Shown in pieces: positions 20,400 to 28,985 of a stretch of 64,000 bases of DNA (its first letter is position 1; each line of letters starts with the position of its first letter). This stretch comes from an uncultured Clostridia bacterium. GTDB lineage: Bacteria; Bacillota; Clostridia; UMGS1810. The notes under the pieces were generated by a model. That model was not told where the DNA came from. It worked only from the letters and a program-made list of their open reading frames with translations, and made no database searches. The position numbers were made by a program, and so were the translations under genes. Where the stretch lies: contig CAKSPF010000001.1 in assembly GCA_934481345.1 (NCBI GenBank), positions 467,501 through 531,500 of the forward strand. Direction: 5' to 3'.

Positions 20400-22418
20400 T
20401 TATTTTTGCGCATTTATTCCGAGCGGAACCAATCCATCCTCAAGACCGTTCCATACAAACGCTTTCACGCGGTCGTATGCTGCACTCGGAGCGGCAACGG
20501 TTTCGTTTATATATTTCGTTTCGCCGGCATTCATCGGAATGCTCACAAGCTTTGCGTCTGCAAGAGTAGTGCCGTTATAGTATGCCACAACAATCTTCGG
20601 AGATGCAGCCGTGTCGGTTGTGTTGTGAGCGTCGGCTCTTACATTTGTATCGCTTTTCAGAACTATATTTTCTGCATAAAGCTTTCCGTCAGCCGCTGCT
20701 TCCGCAACTGTCACATCTTTATATGTAATGCGTTTTGAACCGGAATTGTAGGCTATGAGCCTGCTTTCCGTTGCAGAGCCTATATAATCCGCATTTGATG
20801 CTGCAAATATATTTTCATACTCAGTAAGAGGTGTAAGCGCCGAAGCGGAAATCATAGAGCCGCCGTCAACCTTAAATGATGATGTTCTAAGTGTATCCGT
20901 GATTTCCGGAACAGCATCGTTTGACGGATTGTATTCTGTCGTTGACGCATATGCTTCAAAATCACTAAGATACATATTCATTGCAGCTTTGTTTCTGTTT
21001 CTCATGCTGATAACGGCAAAGCTTGTGCTCGTACCGCCGTATCCGTAAGCCGTATCGGCGTCGGTAAATGATGTCATACTCGGAGCGACAGCCTCTCCGT
21101 CAACATAATACCTGATGTAGTTGTTGTCCTTATTCGCACCGAGCTCCATAACCACGTTGTGCCACCGGCCTGTGGAAAGCCCTTTATAAGTTATCATTGT
21201 ACCGGTTGTGGGAATATGCGAATCCTCTCCGCCTATATTGAATACATATTGATAGTTTTTGTCATAAGCCGTACCGTTAGTTGTTCTCAGCACTCTGAAA
21301 TACAGGCTGTCTGTTGATTCCTCAATATAGATATTGAACTGCAATCTGAGGTTTTTATACTTTAACCAGTCAACACCGCCTACAGAACCGGCTGCGTCAA
21401 GCATGGTATATATCGGTTCTTGTCCGGCGCTGGTTTTGGTTGAGCTGCCCTCAGGTACCGTGTGAAGTATTGCTGTTTTGTATCCGTCTGCAAAGTGCGG
21501 AGCCGGTGCGTTTTTATCGGCAGTAACCACGTTTCTTCCGACAAAGGTGTCATTTTCCATCTTATATACGCACTTGCTGAACAATTCGCTTTCTGCAGAC
21601 GGAGCATATGCGGTATTTGTTGCCTTTACGGAAAATCCGTTCAATCTTATTTCAAAATGCTCATTGCTTTTTCCTCTAAGAATAAGCACACAGCGGTTTT
21701 TGGTGCTTCCGCCGAAGCCGTAGGTGCCCTCCGGCAGAGCTTCAACTGCCGATCCTGTCACTTTGTTGGTAACCGTCTTTATTGCCACGTCCGATTCAGC
21801 ATTGTTGATATAGTATTTTACAGTGCGAACGTCTGTGCTTGCGCCAATCTCCATAACCACATGATTCCATGCTCCTGCGTCAAGTGTCTTGTTTACAGCG
21901 GTATATCCGTATGTAATCGTAGAACCGGGATAGCTGCTGCCACCGACTGCAAAGTAGAAATCCTGAAGCGAATTGCCGTCCGAGGTTTTATAAAATTCAC
22001 CCGTAGCTGAGTCATATCTGCCCATGCGGAATGCAATGCCGTCATATTCATCTTCAATGTATATATCAAATTCCATTCTGAGATAGTCATAACTGCCGTT
22101 TGAATAGTTAAGACCTCCCAAAGATGTGCCGTCAGAGTCTATAAGCCATATTCTCTGCTCGTTGCCGACAGAACCTCCGCCTACCGTATAGGAAGGTGTT
22201 TCAAATTTTAATACATTGCGGCAAAGTACGGAATCGTATACTTCGCTTTTAACAATCACATTTTCCTCGCTTGTACCGCTTGCAGGATTAACGGAGCCGA
22301 GAGAATCTGCCGAAGCGAAGATTACCGCGTCTTCAGCTTTTTCTGCAAAAACCGTACCGGAAATTGATGTTATCACCATCATTACCGCCAAAATCAAACA
22401 TAATTTTTTCAATTTCAT
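20400..22418 (-). CDS. Secreted protein with two tandem LamG-like modules
   Basis: A 672-residue exported protein; GGGAGG precedes the ATG at 22418 by 8 bases and the signal peptide ends near GTVFAE. It carries two homologous concanavalin/LamG-like modules. The first is about residues 30-265, with WNHVVMEIGASTDVRTVKYYINN and EIRLNGFSVKA. The second is about 270-490, with WHNVVMELGANKDNNYIRYYVDG and NMYLSDFEAYA. The C-terminal 170 residues form a beta module ending DRVKAFVWNGLEDGLVPLG, also found in other secreted proteins here. There is no catalytic motif, SLH or lipobox. It follows the permease genes by 28 bp and is likely co-transcribed. It probably binds the target glycan at the cell surface or free in the medium; it could instead be a LamG-fold lyase or hydrolase of unknown type. 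Confidence 0.75.
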   Translation of the reverse strand: MKLKKLCLILAVMMVITSISGTVFAEKAEDAVIFASADSLGSVNPASGTSEENVIVKSEVYDSVLCRNVLKFETPSYTVGGGSVGNEQRIWLIDSDGTSLGGLNYSNGSYDYLRMEFDIYIEDEYDGIAFRMGRYDSATGEFYKTSDGNSLQDFYFAVGGSSYPGSTITYGYTAVNKTLDAGAWNHVVMEIGASTDVRTVKYYINNAESDVAIKTVTNKVTGSAVEALPEGTYGFGGSTKNRCVLILRGKSNEHFEIRLNGFSVKATNTAYAPSAESELFSKCVYKMENDTFVGRNVVTADKNAPAPHFADGYKTAILHTVPEGSSTKTSAGQEPIYTMLDAAGSVGGVDWLKYKNLRLQFNIYIEESTDSLYFRVLRTTNGTAYDKNYQYVFNIGGEDSHIPTTGTMITYKGLSTGRWHNVVMELGANKDNNYIRYYVDGEAVAPSMTSFTDADTAYGYGGTSTSFAVISMRNRNKAAMNMYLSDFEAYASTTEYNPSNDAVPEITDTLRTSSFKVDGGSMISASALTPLTEYENIFAASNADYIGSATESRLIAYNSGSKRITYKDVTVAEAAADGKLYAENIVLKSDTNVRADAHNTTDTAASPKIVVAYYNGTTLADAKLVSIPMNAGETKYINETVAAPSAAYDRVKAFVWNGLEDGLVPLGINAQK

Positions 22419-22446
22419 TATTTTTCCTCCCAAAATTTATTATACA

Positions 22447-23349
22447 TTATCCCTTAACAGAGCCGACCATGACTCCTGTTACAAAATGCTTCTGAATAAA
22501 AGGATACAAAAGCATAACGGGAATTGTACTTACTACTATAAGCGAATATTTCAGCAAATTCGCCATACCCTGCTTCGCTTCCTGGATTTCAGGGTCTACT
22601 ATCTGCGAAGCGTCTATCTGATTTTCAAGCAGTATTTCACGCAGAAACAACTGCAAAGGCCAGTATTTTCTTTCACTCAGATAAATGAAAGCGTTAAAAT
22701 ATGCATTCCAGTGATTTATCGCGTAATAGAGCACCAGAACCGCTATAACCGATTTTGAAAGCGGAAGCACAATCTGCCCGAAATATCTGAAATCGGAACA
22801 TCCGTCAATTCTTGCCGCCTCCAGAAGCTCGCCGGGAATACTGTTTTGTATAAACGATTTTGCTATTATAAGGTTATATGCGCTTATTGCTCCTACCGAA
22901 ATCATCACGAGCGGATTATTCATAAGCCCCATAGACTTTACAAGCATATATGTAGGTATCATACCGCCGCTGAATATCATTGTAAATGTGAAAAGAAGCG
23001 TAAGCCATTTTCCCCAAGGCAAATCTCTCCTCGAAAGCGGATATGCCGCAATCATTGTAAGGACAATATTAATTGTCGTTCCGCTCACGGTATAAAGTAT
23101 CGTGTTTCTGTATCCTATAAGGACGTCAGCTTTTTTAAAGACAGCCGCATATCCTTCAATGCCGAATTCTACCGGCCACAAAAACACAAGCCCGTTTGTA
23201 ACGGCTTCCTTTGATGAAAACGATGACGATATTACAAATATCAGCGGATATGCTACAACTACGAAAAGTATGGCAATTATTATATTTATAATTACATTGA
23301 AAATCTTATCTTCCCGTGAATATGATATTTTGTTTTTTGTTTTAGTCAT
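22447..23349 (-). CDS. CUT1 sugar ABC transporter permease (MalG/LplC/YtcP type)
   Basis: A 300-residue inner-membrane protein with about six hydrophobic segments, starting at the ATG at 23349 after AAAGGGG; the frame is open 12 codons further with no ribosome site. It contains the EAA signature that docks the ATPase (ELLEAARIDGCSDFRYFGQIVLPLSKSVIAVL). It begins with the NVIINIIIAILFVVVAYPLIFVISSSF segment and the short SKEAVTNGLVFLWP loop typical of LplC/YtcP permeases. With the gene at 23363 it forms the heterodimeric channel for oligosaccharides delivered by the lipoprotein at 24383. The C-terminus GVMVGSVKG is typical. It overlaps the upstream permease region closely, as expected for one transcript. 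Confidence 0.93.
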   Translation of the reverse strand: MTKTKNKISYSREDKIFNVIINIIIAILFVVVAYPLIFVISSSFSSKEAVTNGLVFLWPVEFGIEGYAAVFKKADVLIGYRNTILYTVSGTTINIVLTMIAAYPLSRRDLPWGKWLTLLFTFTMIFSGGMIPTYMLVKSMGLMNNPLVMISVGAISAYNLIIAKSFIQNSIPGELLEAARIDGCSDFRYFGQIVLPLSKSVIAVLVLYYAINHWNAYFNAFIYLSERKYWPLQLFLREILLENQIDASQIVDPEIQEAKQGMANLLKYSLIVVSTIPVMLLYPFIQKHFVTGVMVGSVKG

Positions 23350-23362
23350 AATTACCACCCCT

Positions 23363-24346
23363 TTACCACAAGCTTGTTTCGCCAAGCTTTGATGTTATCT
23401 TATTAACCGCAACAATAAGCACAAAGTTGACAACCGAGTTAAACAGTCCTATAGCGGTTGAATACGAATATTTCGTTTCCAGACCGCCCGAACCTCCGAA
23501 AGATTTCTCATAAACAAGCGTCGAAATTACCTGGCTTTCCGAGATATTTATCGGATTTTGCATAAGGAAGATTTTTTCAAAGCCAATGTTCATAATCTGT
23601 CCGCATCGCAAAATCAGCATTATAACAACCGTAGGGAGAATACCCGGAAGGTCAACGTGCAGTACCCTTTTGTACCTTGAAGCGCCGTCAATCTGCGCCG
23701 CTTCGTGAAGGTCGGGCGAAATTCCGGCAAGAGCCGAAAGGTAAACTATTGAGTTATATCCCATATTCTGCCATACACCGGACCACACATACATATGTAT
23801 AAACGATTTCGGATTTGCAAGTATGTTCGGAGCATACGAGCCTGTAATCAGCTTGTATATGTTTCCGTAAAGTCCCACATACGGGTTGAATATCTGGTTC
23901 ATTGTACCTACAAGTACAACGATTGATATAAAGTGCGGTGCATACATAACCATCTGCACGGTCTTTTTGTAGCCCGGGCTTCTCAAAAGGTTTACCGAAA
24001 GCGCCAGTATAATCGGAAACGGAAATCCGACAACCAATAGATACAAGGACGTTCTGAAGGTATTTATGATAGTCCTTGAAAACTGATAGTCATTAAAGAA
24101 CTTTATAAAATACTTAAATCCCACAAAAGGACTTCCGAACATTCCGTATCTTGAAGAATAGTCTTTAAATGCTATCTGCAAACCAATCATCGGTCCGTAG
24201 TTGAAAATCAGAATGTATATAACCGGCACGGCAAGCATAGCGAAAAGCTGCCAGTAATTTTTCATCATATATGCAAACCTACCGTTATGCGTTTTAACAG
24301 CCGCCGGAGAGTTGATGGGTTTTAAATTTGTATTTGCTTTTTTCAT
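23363..24346 (-). CDS. CUT1 sugar ABC transporter permease (MalF/LplB/YteP type)
   Basis: A 327-residue membrane protein; GGAG lies 9 bases before the ATG at 24346. It shows LplB/YteP-type landmarks: YWQLFAMLAVPVIYILIFNYGPMIGLQIAFKDY at the first membrane segment, SPFVGFKYFIKFFNDYQFSRTIINT, and the EAA loop LHEAAQIDGASRYKRVLHVDLPGILPTVV. The C-terminal NPINISESQVISTLVYEKS and the final ITSKLGETSLW are family hallmarks. It pairs with the permease 13 bp downstream and the binding protein 36 bp upstream. No ATPase gene accompanies them, so a shared MsmX-like ATPase elsewhere is expected. Confidence 0.93.
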   Translation of the reverse strand: MKKANTNLKPINSPAAVKTHNGRFAYMMKNYWQLFAMLAVPVIYILIFNYGPMIGLQIAFKDYSSRYGMFGSPFVGFKYFIKFFNDYQFSRTIINTFRTSLYLLVVGFPFPIILALSVNLLRSPGYKKTVQMVMYAPHFISIVVLVGTMNQIFNPYVGLYGNIYKLITGSYAPNILANPKSFIHMYVWSGVWQNMGYNSIVYLSALAGISPDLHEAAQIDGASRYKRVLHVDLPGILPTVVIMLILRCGQIMNIGFEKIFLMQNPINISESQVISTLVYEKSFGGSGGLETKYSYSTAIGLFNSVVNFVLIVAVNKITSKLGETSLW

Positions 24347-24382
24347 GTAATCAGTCTCCAATTTTATTCACAGATGAATCAG

Positions 24383-26041
24383 TTATTTTTTTAATTTCTT
24401 ATATGCTTTCTCTGTATATTTGATAAGCTGCTCAAGCCCCATCTTTTCTATTTCTTTGGTATACTTTTTCCATTCCTTGTCGATATTCATATCGCCGACA
24501 ATAAATGAATTTGTCATTTCCTTTACATACGCCTCTATATTTGTGTTTATTTCGTTAGCGTCCTCAAGGTCGTCAATGTCATATACAAATTTCTTGACAT
24601 CGTTCATATCGGCCCACGGAAGATATTTTTCCGTAGAGTCGGCTATCATTGTTCCCTGAACATTATTGTCGGTTACCGCCTGTCCTGCCGTCATCTCATA
24701 GCTCTGATAATTTGCACCCTTTGCGTTCCACTGTTTATTTGTGGCAATCGTATATACATTGTTTATCATTTCTATTTTTGCAGGATAACCTTCTTCTTCA
24801 TAAAGAGACTTTGCGCCTTCTTCGGCATATTTCCAGTCAACGCCGAGCTCGCCCCAGCGGTTGGAGTACGACATTTCCTTACTGCACATCAAATCCGCAA
24901 GCCTGAATGCCGCTTCGGGATTTTTGCAGTTTTTGGTGATTACAAAGCCAGAATTAGGTACGGTAGGTACCCACACTGCGCTCTTGTAGCCGCCGCTGCC
25001 CTTTAGCGGAGGAAGCGGAACATATTCGCTGTATCTGTCCTCCAGACCTGCGCTGAAGCTTATTCCCATTGATACAAACGAACCCAGAATCGAAACGTCG
25101 GGATTGTTTCTCAGCGGAGAAAATCCGTTGCTGTCAAGCGTATATGTACTGTCGCCGATAAGTCCCTCTTTGTAAAGCTCTCTGCAATATTTTACTGCAT
25201 CCTTCCATTCTTTTTTTACATACCCTGCCTCTATCTTTCCGTCTTTTGCATACAGATATGAGGTTTTCGGTGTGAACTTCAGAAACGAACCGAAGAAGTA
25301 TTCAAGTCCGCAAAGATTTCCCAGGCTTGTATATCCCGAAAACGGAATTTCATCCGCTTTTCCGTTACCGTTAGGGTCTTTTTCCTTAAATGCTTTAAGA
25401 ACTGCTTTGAATTCTTCTGTTGTTTTCGGAATTTCAAGACCGAGGTTGTCAAGCCATTTTTTGTTGATCCATGCCCTGGTGCAGCCGACTTCATTCTGAA
25501 ATGCCTTTACATAATGAGGTACATAGTATTTGTTGCCGTCGGGCGATGTTATAAGATAGTCAATATCTTTTTCGTTTTTAAACATATCCTTAAGATAGTA
25601 TGATGAATTTTCATAAAATGCATTAAGCGGTACAATCGAACCCGAACTGCCGTAATTGACAAGCGCCGAATCGGTAAAGTTTACGCCGCATATGATGTCC
25701 GGAAGCTCGTCGCCGCCCGACGCCATCATCATCTCAATTTTCTGAAGAGTATCTGTCGCCGGCAGAAATTCAAATTTGATTTTGCAGTTCATCTTTTCTT
25801 CAAGCTTTTTTGTAAAAGCATTGTCTTCATAATCTGTTACAAATGAACTTTTCGGAATTCCGACCGTAAGCGTTACCGGTTTCTTACATACGGGGAATTT
25901 TCCCGGCTCGTTAAGATTTTCGTCCTTAACGTACTCGAAGCCGTTTTCTTCGCCCGCGGTGTTTTTTCCGCAGCCTGACAGTGCGCCGGCAGCAAGTACC
26001 GCGGCCAAAAGCAAGCTCGTAACTTTTTTCATCACTTTCAT
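24383..26041 (-). CDS. Extracellular sugar-binding lipoprotein (LplA/YtcQ type)
   Basis: A 552-residue lipoprotein; GGGAGG precedes the ATG by 8 bases and the lipobox is LSGC (Cys at about 23). Family features: VTLTVGIPKSSF, the LPDIICGVNF strand, the calcium-like loop DPNGNGKADEIPF, and VWVPTVPNSGFVITKNCKNPEAAFRLADLM. It captures glycan fragments at the outer face of the membrane for the two permeases that follow. As first gene after a recognisable promoter it probably heads the whole operon. It is a paralogue of the truncated protein at the left edge of the window, which suggests that two different oligomers, or two size classes, are taken up. Confidence 0.92.
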   Translation of the reverse strand: MKVMKKVTSLLLAAVLAAGALSGCGKNTAGEENGFEYVKDENLNEPGKFPVCKKPVTLTVGIPKSSFVTDYEDNAFTKKLEEKMNCKIKFEFLPATDTLQKIEMMMASGGDELPDIICGVNFTDSALVNYGSSGSIVPLNAFYENSSYYLKDMFKNEKDIDYLITSPDGNKYYVPHYVKAFQNEVGCTRAWINKKWLDNLGLEIPKTTEEFKAVLKAFKEKDPNGNGKADEIPFSGYTSLGNLCGLEYFFGSFLKFTPKTSYLYAKDGKIEAGYVKKEWKDAVKYCRELYKEGLIGDSTYTLDSNGFSPLRNNPDVSILGSFVSMGISFSAGLEDRYSEYVPLPPLKGSGGYKSAVWVPTVPNSGFVITKNCKNPEAAFRLADLMCSKEMSYSNRWGELGVDWKYAEEGAKSLYEEEGYPAKIEMINNVYTIATNKQWNAKGANYQSYEMTAGQAVTDNNVQGTMIADSTEKYLPWADMNDVKKFVYDIDDLEDANEINTNIEAYVKEMTNSFIVGDMNIDKEWKKYTKEIEKMGLEQLIKYTEKAYKKLKK

Positions 26042-26081
26042 TAATTCTACCTCCCAATATAACGGATTTTTCTTTTTCTAA

Positions 26082-26109
26082 ATTATAGCACACCCCCCGC
26101 AGTGTGTAA
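26082..26109 (-). promoter_or_regulatory. Promoter of the first polysaccharide-use operon
   Basis: On the minus strand, TTACAC (26104-26109) is followed after 16 bases by a perfect TATAAT (26082-26087), about 40 bases before the start of the binding-protein gene. A short ACAC/GTGT dyad lies between the two boxes. Upstream, CCGAAA recurs at 26121 and 26141 in similar contexts (compare 26121-26136 and 26141-26155). This could be a direct-repeat activator site of the AraC type, but the match is partial. Confidence 0.6.
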
Positions 26110-26238
26110 TCATCAAAAATCCGAAATAAACTGTAATTTTCCGAAAGTGCCGTAAGTTACAGCGTTTTCCTCACCTGTATTTATATTTTACCACCTTATA
26201 CCGCTCTGCTTCAATATCCAAATTTTTCCGAAAAAGAT

Positions 26239-26286
26239 TAGGCAAGCGGGACTCGAACCCGATGTGGTTCGAGTCCCGCTTGCCTA
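26239..26286. repeat. Perfect 21-bp palindrome made of a tRNA T-arm-like sequence
   Basis: Arms 26239-26259 and 26266-26286 are exact reverse complements with a 6-bp loop. Each arm read outward is GGTTCGAGTCCC followed by GCTTGCCTA. GGTTCGANTCC is the near-universal T-arm consensus of tRNA, and the rest resembles the 3' acceptor strand. No D-arm or anticodon arm is present, so it is not a tRNA gene. On the minus strand it is followed by ATCTTTTTC, so it could act as a second terminator behind the one at 26291. Confidence 0.7.
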
Positions 26287-26290
26287 CACA

Positions 26291-26338
26291 AAAAAACAAA
26301 AAACACATTCCGGCAATGAAAATGCCAAAATGTGTTTT
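26291..26338 (-). terminator. Intrinsic terminator of the pseudouridine synthase gene
   Basis: A minus-strand hairpin has outer arms AAAACACATT / AATGTGTTTT (26329-26338 and 26300-26309) and an inner GGCA/TGCC pair. It is followed by a T-rich run complementary to 26291-26303. It lies 25 bp after the stop codon at 26363. Confidence 0.85.
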
Positions 26339-26362
26339 AAAAAAATATTATTAAATTCAACA

Positions 26363-27313
26363 TTATATACGGCTGTCCGCAAAAGGTACCGTTTCGACCT
26401 CAAAGCTTTTTCCGTTTAAATAGCTCAGAATATTTTCGTCGGAAAAATCAAACATGAGCTTATATGAATAAAGAGCCTGTATTTTCATTCCGAGTTCTTT
26501 GTTCACTTCGTTTTTACCGTATTTTCCGTCACCGGCAAGCGGATGCCCTATTGAGGCAAAATGCGCCCTTATCTGGTGCGTGCGCCCGGTGAGAAGCTCT
26601 ACCTCAACCAGACTTGTCAGACGGTTTTCTTTTATAACGCGGTATTTTGTGAGAATTGTCTTGCCGTCCGGAACCGGAGAATTATGTATGTACACTCTGT
26701 TCTGAGAAGTGTTTTTTACCAGATAGCCCTTGAGGGTGTCCTGCTTTTTGTCAAGCTTTCCGCATACAAGGCACAGATAAAACTTTTTTATTTCTCTCGA
26801 CTTTATTTTTTCGTTAAGCACCCTGAGCGATGCCGCATTTTTTGCGCCTATCACTATTCCGCCCGTGTTTCTGTCTATTCTGTTGCACAGAGCCGGCACG
26901 AAAGAATTTTCATCATCGGGATTGTACTCCCCTTTTTGGTACAAATACGCTTTCATGTGGTTCAAAAGCGTATTTACCTTTTCGTTTTCGTCCTCGTGCA
27001 CGATTACTCCGGGGCTTTTGTCCATCAGAATTATATTTTCGTCCTCATAAACAATTTTAAGGCTCGGAGCTGTAATTTTCATGAAGCTCACACGCTCGTC
27101 AGGCACTTCAAAAAATTCGTCGTTTATATACAGCTCCAGCTTGTCGCCGCTTTTAAGACTGTAATTTATTTCGCTTTTTTTGCCGTTTACCTTGATACGT
27201 TTTTTGCGAATACCTTTGTATATAAGGCTTTTTGGCATATTCTTAAAATACTTGCCCAGAAATTTATCAAGCCTCTGTCCGGCGTCGTTTTCATTAATAA
27301 TAACCGTTTTCAT
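26363..27313 (-). CDS. RluA-family 23S rRNA pseudouridine synthase
   Basis: A 316-residue enzyme. The N-terminal S4 RNA-binding domain is at about 4-65 (GQRLDKFLGKYFKNMPKSLIYKGIRKKRIKVNG). The catalytic domain has NRIDRNTGGIVIGAKN, whose Asp is the catalytic residue of the RluA family (usual HRLDxxTSG). LVEVELLTGRTHQIRAHFASIGHPLAGDGKYG is the second family hallmark. It isomerises specific uridines in 23S rRNA, like RluC/RluD. Two ATG codons are adjacent; I chose the second (27313) because its distance to GGAG is better, and 27316 is equally possible. The gene follows the LarC-like gene by about 10 bp. Confidence 0.93.
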   Translation of the reverse strand: MKTVIINENDAGQRLDKFLGKYFKNMPKSLIYKGIRKKRIKVNGKKSEINYSLKSGDKLELYINDEFFEVPDERVSFMKITAPSLKIVYEDENIILMDKSPGVIVHEDENEKVNTLLNHMKAYLYQKGEYNPDDENSFVPALCNRIDRNTGGIVIGAKNAASLRVLNEKIKSREIKKFYLCLVCGKLDKKQDTLKGYLVKNTSQNRVYIHNSPVPDGKTILTKYRVIKENRLTSLVEVELLTGRTHQIRAHFASIGHPLAGDGKYGKNEVNKELGMKIQALYSYKLMFDFSDENILSYLNGKSFEVETVPFADSRI

Positions 27314-27325
27314 CATTGTTCTCCG

Positions 27326-28114
27326 CTATTTTATTATTGCTGCAAATTCGTCCGCAAACTCCGCCGTCATGTCGCTGCTTTCAAACATATGCTCCAAATC
27401 CGTATCGCGGTGCTCGCCGAGAACGGTTCTGATAAGGTTCGGCATACTGTAATCCTTTGCTCCCGCACCGTAGCCTGTTTTTATAATATCCATCTGCGGC
27501 ATGGGGCCGTATTCGTTGACAATTGTACTCAAAAAAGCCGCACTCCAAGGCGGAATAAGCTCATTTTGAATGTCAAAGCAGTCAAACGGTATCTTCAAAC
27601 GCTTAAGTATTTCCAGCGTAACAGGCGACGGAATTATTGCCGTAGGTTCTTCCTCCGTGTCAATTCCGCTGCCCTCTCTCAGATGCGAACAGATTACATA
27701 ATCGGTATTCAGCTGCTTTATGGCAAGCAGTGCTGCATATGATGTGCATATTTCGCCAAGAAGCCGCGGCTTGCTTACCGATTTATCCGCAAGCGGTGAA
27801 GAAAAAACTGCGTCCGCATACGTTTGCGCCGTTCTTACAAGCTGCGCACGGCATATGCTTTCCGACGCCGCCATATCCGTAAATGCGGCAATATCACTGC
27901 ATGCGACGAATTCCGCACTTTGGTTTATATTTATATCGGCGCGCAGTGCCTCTATAGCACAGCGTTTCACATCTGCTTTTTTTATTTCTGCCTCCGGGCA
28001 GATTTTTTTAATCTCCGCCTCAAGTATTCCCGGCTCCGCACCCATATTTATAAGCGCGCCGAGAAACATTGATACGTCAAATCCGCAAAAGCAGTCCGCA
28101 TATAGGATTTTCAT
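27326..28114 (-). CDS. LarC N-terminal-domain-like protein (nickel-insertion family), stand-alone
   Basis: A 262-residue protein resembling the N-terminal domain of LarC (DUF111), the enzyme that inserts nickel into the pyridinium-dithiocarboxylate nucleotide cofactor of lactate racemase. Supporting features: MKILYADCFCGFDVSMFLGALINMG at the start (family: DCFSGISGDMxLGALxDLG), HLREGSGIDTEEE in the middle, and TGYGAGAKDYSMPNLIRTVLGE near the end. The usual SGISGDM is altered to CGFDVSM, losing the Gly-Asp pair. The C-terminal half of LarC (about 130 residues), which in some species is joined by a frameshift, is absent: the next gene begins at once. No larA, larB or larE is visible. It may be a divergent or non-LarC function. 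Confidence 0.7.
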   Translation of the reverse strand: MKILYADCFCGFDVSMFLGALINMGAEPGILEAEIKKICPEAEIKKADVKRCAIEALRADININQSAEFVACSDIAAFTDMAASESICRAQLVRTAQTYADAVFSSPLADKSVSKPRLLGEICTSYAALLAIKQLNTDYVICSHLREGSGIDTEEEPTAIIPSPVTLEILKRLKIPFDCFDIQNELIPPWSAAFLSTIVNEYGPMPQMDIIKTGYGAGAKDYSMPNLIRTVLGEHRDTDLEHMFESSDMTAEFADEFAAIIK

Positions 28115-28132
28115 AAATTCACTTCCGTAAAA

Positions 28133-28963
28133 TTACATTAACAATTCATTGATATGTGCTATCGCTTCATTTATTGCGCTGTGCGTAACGGTGGAAAGAT
28201 ACTTTTCGTCATACTCCAGCGCCTTCTGATAATACTCCTTCGCCTCTGCCAGCTCTCCGCGTTTTTCCAGAAGCGTACCGTAATTATAATACGGCTCGAT
28301 AAATTCGGGATTTTTCTCAAACAGTTCTTCATAAAGCTTGTGCGCTTCATCAAGCATACCGGATATTATATATGCCTGACCGAGATTATCCATTGTAATC
28401 ATATCGTCGGAGTTGTACTCCATTCCCTCTTTAGATAGCTCTATAGCCTTGTCGGTTTCGTTGTTTGCTATATAGAAATAACCGAGCGAACCGTAAAGCA
28501 TACTGTTTAAAAATCCGTCCGCATACAACTCCTCCATCTCCATTATTGCGTCATTCAGATTGCCTCTTTTCCAGTGAATAAGGGCAAGGTTAAAGTCCGC
28601 ATTTTTCAGATCCGCCTCTTTGAGCGCGTGTTTTCCGAGGTATGTCGTTTTGTTTATAATCCCCTCGGCTTCGTCCAAAAATCCGTTTCTGAGCAGCAGA
28701 TATGCATAAAGAAGCCTGCTCTTGGGACGGAGCATGCCCGTCTTTGACGCTCTCTCCATCCATTTGAGCCCTTCTGCGTGATTGCTCATGTACTTTCTGC
28801 TTCCTATAAGCATGAGTATGTCGGCACGAAAGATAAATGCCAGAATTGCAAGCGAAAGCACAAGCGCTCCCAAGGTTACAAATATATTGCCGAATACTGA
28901 CGCTATAAGAGTGACCGCTATCGGAAACAGAATACAAAGCAGCGGTAAAACAGCTTTTTTCAT
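28133..28963 (-). CDS. Membrane-anchored tetratricopeptide-repeat protein
   Basis: A 276-residue protein with two N-terminal membrane helices (about 4-26 and 29-51) and a cytoplasmic or surface TPR solenoid. The repeats are visible as ADFNLALIHWKRGNLNDAIMEMEELY, GSLGYFYIANNETDKAIELSKEGMEYN, DNLGQAYIISGMLDEAHKLYEELFEKN and YNYGTLLEKRGELAEAKEYYQKALEYD. TPR arrays mediate protein contacts; no partner can be named. AAGGA lies 10 bases before the ATG. It sits between yifB/comM and the LarC-like gene on the same strand with short gaps. Confidence 0.8.
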   Translation of the reverse strand: MKKAVLPLLCILFPIAVTLIASVFGNIFVTLGALVLSLAILAFIFRADILMLIGSRKYMSNHAEGLKWMERASKTGMLRPKSRLLYAYLLLRNGFLDEAEGIINKTTYLGKHALKEADLKNADFNLALIHWKRGNLNDAIMEMEELYADGFLNSMLYGSLGYFYIANNETDKAIELSKEGMEYNSDDMITMDNLGQAYIISGMLDEAHKLYEELFEKNPEFIEPYYNYGTLLEKRGELAEAKEYYQKALEYDEKYLSTVTHSAINEAIAHINELLM

Positions 28964-28985
28964 ATTATGTCATTCCTTTCAGATT

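Noticed and set aside
26239..26286. tRNA gene
   Set aside because: Only the T-arm/acceptor part is present, twice and inverted; no D-arm, anticodon arm or 5' acceptor in the right order.
26561..27742. 393-codon open frame on the plus strand
   Set aside because: It is antisense to the well-supported pseudouridine synthase and LarC-like genes, has no ribosome site, and its translation is a basic, Tyr/Phe-rich shadow.
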